This document shows positions 39,433 through 48,805 of a stretch of DNA of 64,000 bases, one piece after another; the stretch's first letter is position 1; every line of letters begins with the position of its first letter. Location: positions 1,335,001 through 1,399,000 of the forward strand of contig NZ_CP092487.1 of assembly GCF_022429565.1 (NCBI RefSeq), given 5' to 3'. A program made the translations under genes and the position numbers. Below the pieces are notes generated by a model that was not told the origin of the DNA, made no database searches, and saw nothing but the letters and a program-made list of their open reading frames with translations. This DNA is from Lutibacter sp. A64. GTDB lineage: Bacteria; Bacteroidota; Bacteroidia; Flavobacteriales; Flavobacteriaceae.

Positions 39433-40065
39433 ATGATTGATACTGTAGCTATAAATACTGAAGAATTTTTTAAAAAATCTAAGAAAAATTTATCTATCGA
39501 TACTGCACGCATTGATTTATTAACCAACATTGCACAATATATTGCAAATGAATTTAAAAAAAACAAACCTATTCATTTAAATTTTATTTGTACACATAAT
39601 AGCAGAAAAAGTCAGTTATGCCAGGTTTGGGCAAAATATGCTATTGATTATTTTAAATTAAAAAATATCGATTCCTTTTCTGGAGGAACTGCAGTTACAG
39701 CATTTTATAGAAATACCGTTAAAACACTACAAGAAGTAGGGTTTAAATTTGAAATTTCAGAATTTTCACATCAAAATCCAGTATATTTAATCAGTTATAA
39801 AAACTGCACAAATCCAATAATAGGGTTTTCAAAATTTTTTGATGATGAAATTAATAAAAAACCATTTATAGCAATTACAACCTGCTCTAATGCCAAAGAA
39901 AATTGTCCTTTTATTTCTGAAGCTATTGAGCGTTTTCATCTACCTTTTAACGATCCTAAAACTTTTGACAACTCTCTGTACAAAGCTGAAAAATACTTAG
40001 AAACAAATCAACAAATTGCAGGAGAAATTCATTTTATATTTGATTTGATTAAAAAGTCCATTTAA
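39433..40065 (+). CDS. low-molecular-weight phosphatase / ArsC-like protein with altered P-loop
   Basis: 210 aa. The N-terminal part has the LMW tyrosine phosphatase / thioredoxin-linked arsenate reductase P-loop pattern: NFICTHNSRKSQL with Cys53. The family signature is C-x5-R; here the sixth position after Cys53 is Lys59, and an Arg sits one earlier (Arg58). The DNA at 39589-39609 reads cleanly, with no sign of a frameshift. GGTAVTAFYRNTVKTLQEVGF also matches the fold, and TTCSNAKENCPF near 155 keeps the extra Cys pair seen in ArsC-like relatives. It may be a weak enzyme, a binding protein or a variant with shifted Arg. The start is 14 bp after a -7 box. Confidence 0.78.
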   Translation: MIDTVAINTEEFFKKSKKNLSIDTARIDLLTNIAQYIANEFKKNKPIHLNFICTHNSRKSQLCQVWAKYAIDYFKLKNIDSFSGGTAVTAFYRNTVKTLQEVGFKFEISEFSHQNPVYLISYKNCTNPIIGFSKFFDDEINKKPFIAITTCSNAKENCPFISEAIERFHLPFNDPKTFDNSLYKAEKYLETNQQIAGEIHFIFDLIKKSI

Positions 40066-40091
40066 TTTTTTACTTTTAGAAAAAAATTTTT

Positions 40092-40385
40092 TTGGATAAA
40101 ATTATAGCATTTTTAGAAGACAATTTATTAACCTGTTCTTGGAAACAATATTTAGGTCAAGAATGTATGGGATGTGGAATGCAGCGAGCAATAATTTTGC
40201 TGCTTAAAGGAGATATTATAGGTTCTTTTAAAATGTATCCTGCCTTATTTACACTATTATTAATGTTTATATATTTAGCGTTTCATTTAAAATATGATTA
40301 TAAAAAAGGACATTTAATATTGCGCTATCTATTTATTCTTAATGTTATTATTATCTTAGTAAATTATTTAATCAAAATCACTTAA
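40092..40385 (+). CDS. DUF2752 membrane protein (first copy)
   Basis: 97 aa, TTG start. It has the DUF2752 hallmark C-x-G-C-G-x-Q-R-A (ECMGCGMQRAIILLLKGD) in the first half, then two membrane helices. The family is of unknown function; the Cys pair could bind metal or form a disulfide near the membrane. It lies 26 bp after the phosphatase-like gene and 14 bp before the CCC-motif gene, so they are probably one transcript. Confidence 0.8.
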   Translation: MDKIIAFLEDNLLTCSWKQYLGQECMGCGMQRAIILLLKGDIIGSFKMYPALFTLLLMFIYLAFHLKYDYKKGHLILRYLFILNVIIILVNYLIKIT

Positions 40386-40399
40386 AATCAACTAAAACC

Positions 40400-40723
40400 A
40401 TGGAAAAACAAAAACTTCCTCACGCACAAAGTTCATTAATTTACGGTATTGTTTCAATTGTAACAGCTTGTTGCTGTTTTGGATTGCCAGGAGTAATTTT
40501 TGGATATATTGGACTTAACAATTCTAAAAAAGCATTGGCTATTTATAATGAAGACCCTTCACAATATACAGGTGATGGAAATGCAAATACTGGAAAAATT
40601 ACATCTATTATTGGACTTGTACTTGGTGCTATAGCTGTATTACAAATTTTATATGCAATATTTAGCGGTAGCTGGGAAGAGCAAATGGAAATGTACAAAG
40701 GACTTATAGAGCAATCTAGCTAA
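40400..40723 (+). CDS. CCC-motif membrane protein (DUF4190-like)
   Basis: 107 aa with two hydrophobic segments. The first (about 13-35) contains the C-C-C run (SIVTACCCFGLPGVIFGYIG), and NSKKALAIYNEDPSQYTG follows, the pattern of the flavobacterial CCC-motif family. The second helix is GKITSIIGLVLGAIAVLQILY. The function is unknown. It lies between two DUF2752 genes (14 bp and 6 bp gaps), suggesting that the three act together in the membrane. Confidence 0.82.
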   Translation: MEKQKLPHAQSSLIYGIVSIVTACCCFGLPGVIFGYIGLNNSKKALAIYNEDPSQYTGDGNANTGKITSIIGLVLGAIAVLQILYAIFSGSWEEQMEMYKGLIEQSS

Positions 40724-40729
40724 AATAAA

Positions 40730-41125
40730 ATGAAGTTAAAATACTTAGGAATGCTGCTACTTTTAATAGTATTAGCATTCCTTTATTTTTTTATAAACCC
40801 TAATCAAGTAAATTTTTTACCAAAATGTCCGCTTTATAAAACAACTGGTATTTACTGTCCAGGTTGCGGTAGCCAAAGAGCTACGCATCAACTTTTAAAT
40901 TTCAATATTATTGGGGTATTTCAACAAAATGCACTATTTGTACTTGGCTTACTACTAATTGTGTATCATTTAATAGTTACTGGAATCAATTATTATTTTA
41001 AAAAAAACTATTTTAATTACATCTATCATCCAAAAACAGTTATTGTACTAATAATTATAACAATTATTTTTTGGATTTTAAGAAACATTCCCTTTTACCC
41101 TTTTACCTTATTAGCTCCTCATTAA
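40730..41125 (+). CDS. DUF2752 membrane protein (second copy)
   Basis: 131 aa. The hallmark is GIYCPGCGSQRATHQLLNF, preceded by a further Cys (LPKCPLYK) as in most DUF2752 proteins, and there are three membrane helices. It is a longer paralogue of 40092-40385, starting 6 bp after the CCC-motif gene. The family is of unknown function. It converges with the PAP2 gene. Confidence 0.85.
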   Translation: MKLKYLGMLLLLIVLAFLYFFINPNQVNFLPKCPLYKTTGIYCPGCGSQRATHQLLNFNIIGVFQQNALFVLGLLLIVYHLIVTGINYYFKKNYFNYIYHPKTVIVLIIITIIFWILRNIPFYPFTLLAPH

Positions 41126-41139
41126 AGTTGTAAGAACCT

Positions 41140-41982
41140 TTAAAACGTTCCAACAAGACCAACAGTTTTATAACCTGCCCTTAAATTCCAAGAAATTGTT
41201 TTCTCTTTTACACTGTTCTTTTTTGAAGTTAAAAAATTATCAACTCCATCTACAATTACAACACTTAAAACCATTCCTAAAGTTACATCTGTTAGCCAGT
41301 GTGCTCCAGCCCAAAGTCTAGAAACAGGAGCTATTAAGCCAACTGCATATATTCCTCCTTTAACCCATAAATTATCAAATTGTTTTGCTATGGCATGTGA
41401 TGCTGTGAAAGATAAAATTGAATGTCCGGATGGAAAAGAATGATATCCCGATTCTTTACTCATAAATTTGAATTTTCTACTACCAACATTTTGAGAAGGT
41501 CTTGCACGTCCAAAAGCATTTTTACTAATTGTTTGTATTAATCCTGTAGCTACAGCTGATGAAATTATTAACACACCTGTATGTCTAAATTTTTCGTTTT
41601 TAGAAAATAATCCATAGCCATAAATTCCCGCAGAAATCATAAAAAAATTTTGTGGACTTCCATAATACCATCCTATTTCTTTCAACATTTGAGGCGAGCT
41701 ATCTTCTTGATTTATAAAGTATTCGCTAGTTTGTTCATCGTAGATATATAATAATGAAGTTCCTGCAGCTATAGCTCCAAATGTTAACCAATCATCTTTT
41801 TTCCATTTAAACGGTTTTGTATATGCATTTTTTACTCCACCAAAAATCAAATTAGCATCAGACTTTAATAGACTCCAAGTTGTTTCATTTTTCTCAAAAT
41901 TTTCATTTTGTTGTGCATTTAAATTATATAAAAACAAGAAAGAAAATATGATGCTAAAAATTATTGTTTGTTTAATTTTCAT
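41140..41982 (-). CDS. PAP2-family phosphatase
   Basis: 280 aa. A signal or anchor (about 5-22) leads to a membrane-embedded PAP2 domain with all three motifs: KNAFGRARP (K-x6-RP), PSGHS and SRLWAGAHWLTD (SR-x5-H-x3-D). Enzymes of this type dephosphorylate lipid phosphates such as undecaprenyl pyrophosphate, phosphatidylglycerol phosphate or lipid A on the periplasmic side; which one applies is not shown. It stands alone between the DUF2752 set and folE. Confidence 0.9.
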   Translation of the reverse strand: MKIKQTIIFSIIFSFLFLYNLNAQQNENFEKNETTWSLLKSDANLIFGGVKNAYTKPFKWKKDDWLTFGAIAAGTSLLYIYDEQTSEYFINQEDSSPQMLKEIGWYYGSPQNFFMISAGIYGYGLFSKNEKFRHTGVLIISSAVATGLIQTISKNAFGRARPSQNVGSRKFKFMSKESGYHSFPSGHSILSFTASHAIAKQFDNLWVKGGIYAVGLIAPVSRLWAGAHWLTDVTLGMVLSVVIVDGVDNFLTSKKNSVKEKTISWNLRAGYKTVGLVGTF

Positions 41983-42070
41983 AAGTTTTTAATCAAGTAA
42001 AGTTAGTTTGGTTTACGTACTGTAGAATCGCTTTTATTAAATGTATTTTAAGTAAAAAAAAGTGAAATAA

Positions 42071-42107
42071 AAAAAGCAATTTTATCCTTTAAATAAAATT
42101 GCTTTTT
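42071..42107 (-). terminator. terminator of folE
   Basis: Perfect 15-bp stem (42071-42085 with 42093-42107), 7-nt loop, with a T-rich run after it on the minus strand. It lies 31 bp beyond the folE stop and insulates the PAP2 gene. Confidence 0.82.
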
Positions 42108-42137
42108 ACTTTAGTTCAAAATATGAGAACAAAAATA

Positions 42138-42836
42138 TTAAACTTCTACATTTTTAAAATCTGTATCCAATTTAATATAATCTATAAATTCTCTTTTAAT
42201 ATCTTTATCTTTAAATTTTCCGCCAAATTCTGAAGTTACGGTACTACTTACAATATCTCTAACTCCTCTAGAATTTACACATAAATGTTTAGCATCAATT
42301 ACACAAGCAACATCTTCTGTTCCCATTGCTTCTTGTAAAGCTTGTACAATTTGCATAGTTAAACGCTCTTGTACCTGTGGTCTTTTAGCGTAATAATCTA
42401 CAATTCTATTCATTTTCGATAAACCAATTACATTTCCATTTGAAATATAAGCTACGTGAGCTCTACCAACAATTGGTAATAAATGATGCTCGCAAGTAGA
42501 ATAAACTGTTATATTTTTTTCTACCAACATTTCACCATATTTATAATTATTATCGAATGTGGATAATTTTGGTTTATTTGCAGGATTTAATCCTGAAAAA
42601 ATTTCATTTACATAAGCTTTAGCAACTCTTCGAGGTGTACCTTTAATACTATCATCCTCTAAATCCATTCCTAAAGTATCTAAAATATCTCTAACACTAG
42701 CTTCAATTCTTGCTCTTTTTTCATCATCTGAAATATCAAAAGCATCAGCTCTTAGTGGTGTTTTAGCAGATGATCCAACGTGATCATCTCCCATTTCATC
42801 AATTTTATTTATCATTATGTCTTTACCTTCAAACAT
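42138..42836 (-). CDS. folE: GTP cyclohydrolase I
   Basis: 232 aa, type I FolE. Motifs are YSTCEHHLLPIVGRAHVAYI (zinc Cys and catalytic His), RPQVQERLTMQI and KHLCVNSRGVRD (second zinc Cys). The enzyme converts GTP to dihydroneopterin triphosphate, the first step of tetrahydrofolate or pterin synthesis. The N-terminal about 40 residues are a variable extension. A TAGTTTTG box lies 18 bp upstream; hisS is 43 bp further on the same strand. Confidence 0.95.
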   Translation of the reverse strand: MFEGKDIMINKIDEMGDDHVGSSAKTPLRADAFDISDDEKRARIEASVRDILDTLGMDLEDDSIKGTPRRVAKAYVNEIFSGLNPANKPKLSTFDNNYKYGEMLVEKNITVYSTCEHHLLPIVGRAHVAYISNGNVIGLSKMNRIVDYYAKRPQVQERLTMQIVQALQEAMGTEDVACVIDAKHLCVNSRGVRDIVSSTVTSEFGGKFKDKDIKREFIDYIKLDTDFKNVEV

Positions 42837-42854
42837 TAACTTCTATTTAGCTTG

Positions 42855-42862
42855 CAAAACTA
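42855..42862 (-). promoter_or_regulatory. -7 promoter box of folE
   Basis: TAGTTTTG on the minus strand, matching TAnnTTTG, 18 bp before the ATG at 42836 and inside the hisS-folE gap. It suggests that folE can be transcribed on its own. Confidence 0.4.
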
Positions 42863-42879
42863 CAACTTTGTTTTTTAAA

Positions 42880-44250
42880 TTATAGTGTGATTTCAAGTAA
42901 TTCTTTTAAACTACATACTTGCTGTTCACCAGTTTGCATATTTTTTAATGTATAATTTTTATTTTCTATCTCATTTGAACCAACAATTACTACATAAGGA
43001 ATTGTTCTTCTATTTGCATAGTTCATCTGTTTTTTCATCTTAGCAGCATCTGGATACAGTTCAGATTTTATATTATTATTTCTTAATGAAACTAATGCCT
43101 GCATGCAATAAGCTGCTTCATTTTCTCCAAAATTAATAAACAACACCTTTGGTTTTGGCAATTCAACAGCATCAAATAAATTTAATTCTTCTAATACCAA
43201 ATAAATTCTATCCAATCCAAAAGAAATACCAACACCACTTACATTTTTTAACCCAAAAATACCGGTTAAATCATCATATCTTCCACCGCCACCAATAGAG
43301 CCCATTTTTACACCTTTTGGCGCAGAGACTTCATAAATAGCACCTGTATAATAATTTAAACCACGTGCTAATGTTACATCTAATTCTAAATTGGCTGTTT
43401 CTAAACCTAATGCTTCAACATTGTCAACAACAAAACGTAAATCTTTAACACCTTGTAAACCTTCTTCAGATTCAGCTAAAAGCGCTTCTAATTGATTTAA
43501 TTTATCTTGGTTATTTCCAACAAAATTAAACAATGGTTGCACTTTTTCTATTGCTGTTTCAGAAATACCTTTACTTAGCATTTCGTTAGTTACACCCTCT
43601 GCTCCAATTTTATCTAACTTATCAAGTGCTACAGTAAAATCTATTAATTTATCTTTTTCACCAATAATATCTGCAATACCAGCTAAAATTTTACGATTAT
43701 TGAGTTTTATAGTCGTACCAATTAACTTTAACTTACTAAAAACAGCATCGTATAATTGAACAAATTCTACTTCTTGCCATAAACCTTTACTTCCCACAAC
43801 ATCTGCATCGCATTGGTAAAACTCTCTAAAACGTCCTTTTTGAGGTCTATCTGCACGCCAAACTGGCTGCATTTGGTAACGCTTAAAAGGAAATTCTATT
43901 TCATTTTGATGTTGTACAACATAACGTGCAAACGGTACTGTTAAGTCGTAACGCAATGCTTTTTCTGAAATTTTTGAAGTTACTTTTAGGCTATCTTTTG
44001 AAGCTAATAAATCAGCATCTACCTTATTTAAATAATCTCCAGAATTCAAAATTTTAAAAATCAAACGATCACCTTCATCTCCATACTTTCCCATTAAGGT
44101 TGAAGAATTTTCGAATGATGGCGTTTCAATAGGTTGAAATCCATATACTTCAAAAACTTCTTTTATAGTTGAAAAAATATAATTTCTTTGAGCTACTTCT
44201 GTAGGTGAAAAATCACGTGTTCCTTTTGGTATACTTGGTTTTTGTGCCAT
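42880..44250 (-). CDS. hisS: histidine--tRNA ligase
   Basis: 456 aa class II synthetase. Motif 1 region is [20 protein letters not shown]; motif 2 is [20 protein letters not shown]; the histidine-specific loops are [14 protein letters not shown] and [12 protein letters not shown], and motif 3 is [19 protein letters not shown]-terminal anticodon-binding domain covers about 365-456. It charges tRNA-His. folE follows in the same direction. Confidence 0.97.
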   Translation of the reverse strand: MAQKPSIPKGTRDFSPTEVAQRNYIFSTIKEVFEVYGFQPIETPSFENSSTLMGKYGDEGDRLIFKILNSGDYLNKVDADLLASKDSLKVTSKISEKALRYDLTVPFARYVVQHQNEIEFPFKRYQMQPVWRADRPQKGRFREFYQCDADVVGSKGLWQEVEFVQLYDAVFSKLKLIGTTIKLNNRKILAGIADIIGEKDKLIDFTVALDKLDKIGAEGVTNEMLSKGISETAIEKVQPLFNFVGNNQDKLNQLEALLAESEEGLQGVKDLRFVVDNVEALGLETANLELDVTLARGLNYYTGAIYEVSAPKGVKMGSIGGGGRYDDLTGIFGLKNVSGVGISFGLDRIYLVLEELNLFDAVELPKPKVLFINFGENEAAYCMQALVSLRNNNIKSELYPDAAKMKKQMNYANRRTIPYVVIVGSNEIENKNYTLKNMQTGEQQVCSLKELLEITL

Positions 44251-44435
44251 TTGTAAAAATTAGTTTGCAAATATCTGAAAATTCTAAAACTAATTAAAGC
44301 TTTTCTAACATTGATTTTATTTACTCAATTATAATGTATTGTTTTTAAATTTGTATTTGCTTAATTAAATAGTTAACATAGCAATTTAAATTATTTATAA
44401 AAATGATATAAAGTATTTTAGTTTGGTTATATATC

Positions 44436-45005
44436 TCATTTTTTTGATTTAAATAGTTTAAACACTTTAAATAAAACCCATAAAATTAACACCACACAAA
44501 TAATTGCTAAAACTGGAATAAACATAGCAAACGCAGACATTAATATTGAAGTACCCGTTTCTATAGTTGAAATAACAGGATTTGCTACTCCAGCAGTTGT
44601 TGCTGTAGAGGCTAAACGTGTAGTGCTTGTAGATCCTTTAATTGCTGTAGCAGTACCTCCACCCGCAATAATTGCAAGCGCCCATGTAATTGTTGGATCT
44701 AAATTGCTAACTGTTGCAACCATTACAGCAGTTCCGGCAATGGCAGCAAGCGGTACAGCAATAGTATCTAATAAATTATCGAACCAAGGAATAAAATATG
44801 CAAAAATTTCTACTATTGTAGCAATACCTAAAATTATTATTGCAGTAGAACTCCCCACCCATTGCCAACTTTCGTTCAACGGAATTACATTATAAAATGA
44901 AGCTAAACTAAGGGCAAACAATGGCACAAAAATTCTAAAACCAACCGAAGCAGCTAAGCCAATTCCTATTAAAATACTAATAATTGTTTCTGGAGTAAAA
45001 TCCAT
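44436..45005 (-). CDS. DUF4126 membrane protein
   Basis: 189 aa with about five membrane helices, beginning SILIGIGLAASVGFRIFVPL, typical of DUF4126. It is rich in Gly, Ala and Thr (AIIAGGGTATAIKGSTSTTR). The function is unknown. It is the last gene of the YihY-kdsB-DUF4126 transcript, 3 bp after the kdsB stop. The 185-bp gap to hisS holds nothing I recognise. Confidence 0.85.
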   Translation of the reverse strand: MDFTPETIISILIGIGLAASVGFRIFVPLFALSLASFYNVIPLNESWQWVGSSTAIIILGIATIVEIFAYFIPWFDNLLDTIAVPLAAIAGTAVMVATVSNLDPTITWALAIIAGGGTATAIKGSTSTTRLASTATTAGVANPVISTIETGTSILMSAFAMFIPVLAIICVVLILWVLFKVFKLFKSKK

Positions 45006-45008
45006 AAT

Positions 45009-45740
45009 TTAGTTGTTTTTAAAAATTGCATTGGCTTTTTCTAAATCTTCAAGAGTATCTATTCCAATAGCAAGCTGATCGGTTTCTACCATTTTAACAG
45101 TTATACCATTTGCTAAAAAACGAAGGTTTTCTAATTTTTCAGCAGCTTCTAACTGATTAATAGGTAATTTTGTAAACCTTAAAAGTGCGTCTTTTCTAAA
45201 AGCATAAATACCAATATGTTTGTAATATACAGCTTTTGAAATATCTCTAGCAAAAGGAATTGGACAACGCGAAAAATACATTGCAAAACCGTCTTCATTG
45301 CAAACTACTTTTACATTATTTGGATTGTTAACCTCATCTAAATCTTCCATTTTAATTTTTAAGGAAGCAATGTCTATTTTATTTTCAGTATCGTTTTTAA
45401 ATACTTGCAACAAGTTTTTTAACGGTTCTGTTTGTGTAAAAGGCTCATCTCCTTGTACATTTACAACTATATCTACATCTAAATTCTCAACAGCTTCAGC
45501 AATTCTATCGCTACCAGATTCGTGTTCTTTTTTACTTTTAATTGCCTTACCTCCATTTGAAGTTATTTCATTAAAAATAATATCACTGTCTGTGACCACA
45601 TACACTTCATCAAATAAATTTGATTGCTTTGTAGCTTCATAAGTTCTTAAAATAACAGTTTTTCCTGCTAAATTTTTCATTAATTTACCTGGAAATCTAC
45701 TTGCTTCATAACGAGCAGGTATCATTGCTATAATCTTCAT
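45009..45740 (-). CDS. kdsB: 3-deoxy-manno-octulosonate cytidylyltransferase
   Basis: 243 aa. Nucleotidyltransferase signature [15 protein letters not shown] at the start, NVQGDEPF in the middle (Asp binds Mg), then [12 protein letters not shown] and [17 protein letters not shown]. It activates Kdo as CMP-Kdo for attachment to lipid A, so the cell makes lipopolysaccharide of the Kdo type. It sits between yihY (5 bp) and DUF4126 (3 bp) in one operon. Confidence 0.95.
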   Translation of the reverse strand: MKIIAMIPARYEASRFPGKLMKNLAGKTVILRTYEATKQSNLFDEVYVVTDSDIIFNEITSNGGKAIKSKKEHESGSDRIAEAVENLDVDIVVNVQGDEPFTQTEPLKNLLQVFKNDTENKIDIASLKIKMEDLDEVNNPNNVKVVCNEDGFAMYFSRCPIPFARDISKAVYYKHIGIYAFRKDALLRFTKLPINQLEAAEKLENLRFLANGITVKMVETDQLAIGIDTLEDLEKANAIFKNN

Positions 45741-45745
45741 AAATT

Positions 45746-46672
45746 TTATTTTTTTATATGAAACCTCCTTAATCTACTAATACTTGCATTTAATTCAAAC
45801 CCCAACAGTAAAATAATGGCATTTAACCAAACAAAAAGCATTAAAACCAGCAAGGTTCCTATGGATCCATAAAGTTGATTGTAGGTAGCAAATTTTAATA
45901 CATAAATTGAAAATAATTTAAACATTACTATAGTTAGTAGGGTTGTAAGGATGGAACCTGGTGTAAAAAAAGAAAAGTATTTAACTTCTTTTGTACCGTA
46001 TTTGTATAAAAGTGAAACGGAAATAAACACCAATAATACAAAAAATAAAAACTGTCCTTTTTCTATCCAAAAAACTTCATCTTCTACCCAACCTTTTGCT
46101 TTTAAATCGTTAATTCCAATTTCAAAATACAATATAATTGCTACTGTTGCTACCAAAATTAATGACAATACTATTGACATTATCATTGAAATAAAATATT
46201 GACGAATAATGCTTCTCATTTCGGTGACATGGTACGAATATTCAAATCCACCTAAAATTGCATTTACACCGTTTGTCATTAAAAAAATTGAAGCAACAAA
46301 ACCAAATGAAAGTAAACCACCATACCTATTATTTGCAATATCTTCAATAACATCATGTACAGTTTCGGCTGTATTTGGTGGTAATAATTGTTCTATCATT
46401 ACCAAAAAATCCTCCTGAAACCCTTCAATAGGGACATACGGAATTAAGGTTAAAATAAACAATATAAAAGGAAACAATGCCATAAAAAAGCTGAAAGCAA
46501 TTCCTCCTGCTCTTGACGTTAGTGCTCCTTTTAAAATACCAATAACATACATTTCTAGAACATCATACAAGGACATTCCATGTAAACCCGGTATAATTAT
46601 TTTTTTACCAAGCTTTACCAACCAATTAACTATTGGTATTTTTTGTAAGCTATCTTCAATTTGTTTGGTCAT
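45746..46672 (-). CDS. YihY/virulence factor BrkB family membrane protein
   Basis: 308 aa with six membrane helices. Typical features are [20 protein letters not shown] after the N-terminal amphipathic part, [20 protein letters not shown], and the final [29 protein letters not shown]. The family was once taken for RNase BN; its role is unknown, with envelope function suspected. First gene of the YihY-kdsB-DUF4126 operon. Confidence 0.9.
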   Translation of the reverse strand: MTKQIEDSLQKIPIVNWLVKLGKKIIIPGLHGMSLYDVLEMYVIGILKGALTSRAGGIAFSFFMALFPFILFILTLIPYVPIEGFQEDFLVMIEQLLPPNTAETVHDVIEDIANNRYGGLLSFGFVASIFLMTNGVNAILGGFEYSYHVTEMRSIIRQYFISMIMSIVLSLILVATVAIILYFEIGINDLKAKGWVEDEVFWIEKGQFLFFVLLVFISVSLLYKYGTKEVKYFSFFTPGSILTTLLTIVMFKLFSIYVLKFATYNQLYGSIGTLLVLMLFVWLNAIILLLGFELNASISRLRRFHIKK

Positions 46673-46814
46673 TTTTTTTAATAAAATGTAAAAATTAAAA
46701 GATTTAACGTTTAAAGTAACCTAATCCTATATTTAAAAACTAAATATAATCATTTAAACTTTTAGTACTTTTAAACCTTATCCCTTAGACACTTTTAAGT
46801 TTTTTTCAAAACTA

Positions 46815-47678
46815 CTAGACCTCTACCGCCTTTAAACTTAAATCCATATTATAAACAGAGTGCGTTAAAGCTCCAGATGAAATACAATCTACTCCGCATT
46901 CGGCATATTTTCTAGCAGTTTCTAAATTTATACCACCAGAAGATTCTGTTTGGCACTGCTCACCTATAAGTTCTACAGCTTTTTTAGTATCTTCATAATT
47001 AAAATTATCGATTAAAATACGATAAACACCTCCAACAGCTAATATTTCTTTAATTTCTTCTAAACTTCTTGATTCAACAATAATTTTTAAATCTAAATTA
47101 TTATCAGCTAAATATTTTTGTGTTGTTTTAATGGCTTTTGTAACACCTCCACAAAAATCTATATGGTTATCTTTTAACATAATCATATCATACAAAGCAA
47201 ATCTATGATTTTCTCCTCCTCCAATTTTAACAGCCCACTTTTCTAGTGCTCTAATTCCAGGAGTTGTTTTTCTAGTATCTAAAACTTTTGTTTTTGTACC
47301 TTCTAAAAGTTTAACAAATTCGTTGGTTTTTTTAGCAATTGCGCTCATACGTTGCATAATATTTAACACCAAACGTTCCGATTTTAAAATAGATTGAGAG
47401 CTTCCTTCAACATAAAAAACAATGTCGCCATAATTTACTTTTGCTCCATCATTTATTAAAGTTTCAACTTTTAAATCTGCATCTACATACTTAAAAATAC
47501 GCTTTGCCATTTCAACTCCAGCTATAATACCATCTTCTTTAACTAATAATTTAGCTTTACCAGTTGCGTCTTTTGGAATACATGCTAACGAGCTATGATC
47601 TCCATCTCCAATATCTTCTCTAATAGCATTAGAAATTATAATATCTAGTTCTTTTTCAAATTGTTCTTTACTTATCAT
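46815..47678 (-). CDS. nadC: nicotinate-nucleotide pyrophosphorylase (carboxylating)
   Basis: 287 aa from the ATG at 47678 (MISKEQFEKELDIIISNAIRED); an in-frame start at 47720 would add 14 residues not typical of the family. Motifs are EDIGDGDHSS, RLVLNIMQRMSAIAKKT, DTRKTTPGIRALEKWAV, GGGENHRFALYDMIMLKDNH and SGGINLETARKYAECGVD. It makes nicotinate mononucleotide from quinolinate and PRPP, part of de novo NAD synthesis. Divergent from rlmH. Confidence 0.94.
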   Translation of the reverse strand: MISKEQFEKELDIIISNAIREDIGDGDHSSLACIPKDATGKAKLLVKEDGIIAGVEMAKRIFKYVDADLKVETLINDGAKVNYGDIVFYVEGSSQSILKSERLVLNIMQRMSAIAKKTNEFVKLLEGTKTKVLDTRKTTPGIRALEKWAVKIGGGENHRFALYDMIMLKDNHIDFCGGVTKAIKTTQKYLADNNLDLKIIVESRSLEEIKEILAVGGVYRILIDNFNYEDTKKAVELIGEQCQTESSGGINLETARKYAECGVDCISSGALTHSVYNMDLSLKAVEV

Positions 47679-47742
47679 TTTACTAAAATTTTCAAACAAA
47701 AATAACTTTTTTATTTTCAAAAATTAACCCTTTAATTATTTT

Positions 47743-47750
47743 TATATTTG
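47743..47750 (+). promoter_or_regulatory. -7 promoter box of rlmH
   Basis: TATATTTG, a perfect TAnnTTTG match, ending only 4 bp before the ATG at 47755. Transcription should start at or next to the start codon, so the mRNA may be leaderless. No -33 TTG at the usual spacing. Confidence 0.48.
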
Positions 47751-47754
47751 CCAA

Positions 47755-48228
47755 ATGAAAATTAAGTTATTAGCCATTGGCAAAACCGATGATAAAAATT
47801 TACAAACGTTAATTGAAACCTATCAAAATAGGTTGAAACACTATATTAATTTTGAAATTGATATTATTCCTGATTTAAAAAAAGCAAAAAATTTAACAGA
47901 AGCACAACAAAAAGATAAAGAAGGTGAATTAATTTTAAAAAAATTAACAGCAACCGATAATTTAATTTTGTTAGATGAAAAAGGAAAAGAATTTCGTTCA
48001 ATAGAATTCTCAAAATTTCTTCAAAAAAAAATGAATGCAGGAATTAAACAACTTGTATTGGTAATTGGTGGTCCTTATGGATTTTCTGATGCTGTTTATA
48101 AAAAATCTCAAGGAAAAATATCTTTATCCAAAATGACATTTTCTCACCAAATGATTCGTTTATTTATAACAGAACAAATTTACCGTGCATTTACAATCTT
48201 AAAAAACGAACCATACCATCATGAATAA
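47755..48228 (+). CDS. rlmH: 23S rRNA (pseudouridine-1915-N3)-methyltransferase
   Basis: 157 aa, the exact usual RlmH length. The SPOUT knot is visible: [31 protein letters not shown] (SAM-binding loop), and the end [21 protein letters not shown]...YHHE. It methylates pseudouridine 1915 in helix 69 of 23S rRNA. It overlaps the rdgB start by 8 bp and leads the rlmH-rdgB-FecCD-ATPase chain. Confidence 0.97.
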   Translation: MKIKLLAIGKTDDKNLQTLIETYQNRLKHYINFEIDIIPDLKKAKNLTEAQQKDKEGELILKKLTATDNLILLDEKGKEFRSIEFSKFLQKKMNAGIKQLVLVIGGPYGFSDAVYKKSQGKISLSKMTFSHQMIRLFITEQIYRAFTILKNEPYHHE

Positions 48229-48805
48229 ATTAAAACTTGTTTTTGCTACCAATAATAAAAACAAACTAAAAGAAGTACAAGCAATGCTTACCAACTTTGA
48301 AATTGTAAGTTTAGCTGATATTAATTGTTTTGATGACATTCCAGAAACAGCAGATAGCTTAACAGGAAATGCAATTTTAAAAGCCGACTATATTACTAAA
48401 AAGTTTGGTTTGAATTGTTTTGCAGACGATACTGGACTGGAAGTCAAATCTTTAGATGGAGAGCCTGGAGTGTATTCTGCGCGTTATGCTGGTATTGAAA
48501 ATAATTCAGAAAAAAATATGGCTAAATTATTAACTAAACTTGGTGATAATTTAAATAGAGAAGCGCAATTTAAAACGGCAATTGCCTTAAATATTAATAA
48601 AAAACAATTTATATTTGAAGGAATTTGCAAAGGACATATTTTAAAACAAAAACAAGGAAGTTCTGGTTTCGGTTACGATCCTATTTTTATGCCTGAAGGC
48701 TTTAAAAAATCTTTTGCAGAAATGGATTTAAATGAAAAAGGAGCTATTAGTCATAGAGGAAAAGCCATACAAGAATTAGTACATTTTTTAAACAAGCATT
48801 TTTGA
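48221..48805 (+). CDS. rdgB: non-canonical purine NTP pyrophosphatase (RdgB/HAM1)
   Basis: 194 aa. Signature [16 protein letters not shown] at the start, then [38 protein letters not shown] and [11 protein letters not shown]. It hydrolyses dITP, XTP and ITP to monophosphates, keeping deaminated purines out of nucleic acids. It overlaps rlmH by 8 bp and the next gene by 4 bp, so translation is probably coupled. Confidence 0.96.
   Translation: MNKLKLVFATNNKNKLKEVQAMLTNFEIVSLADINCFDDIPETADSLTGNAILKADYITKKFGLNCFADDTGLEVKSLDGEPGVYSARYAGIENNSEKNMAKLLTKLGDNLNREAQFKTAIALNINKKQFIFEGICKGHILKQKQGSSGFGYDPIFMPEGFKKSFAEMDLNEKGAISHRGKAIQELVHFLNKHF

Noticed and set aside
47679-47720. N-terminal extension of nadC by 14 residues
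   Set aside because: The residues are not typical of the family and the extension reaches toward the divergent rlmH promoter; ATG at 47678 fits the known start.
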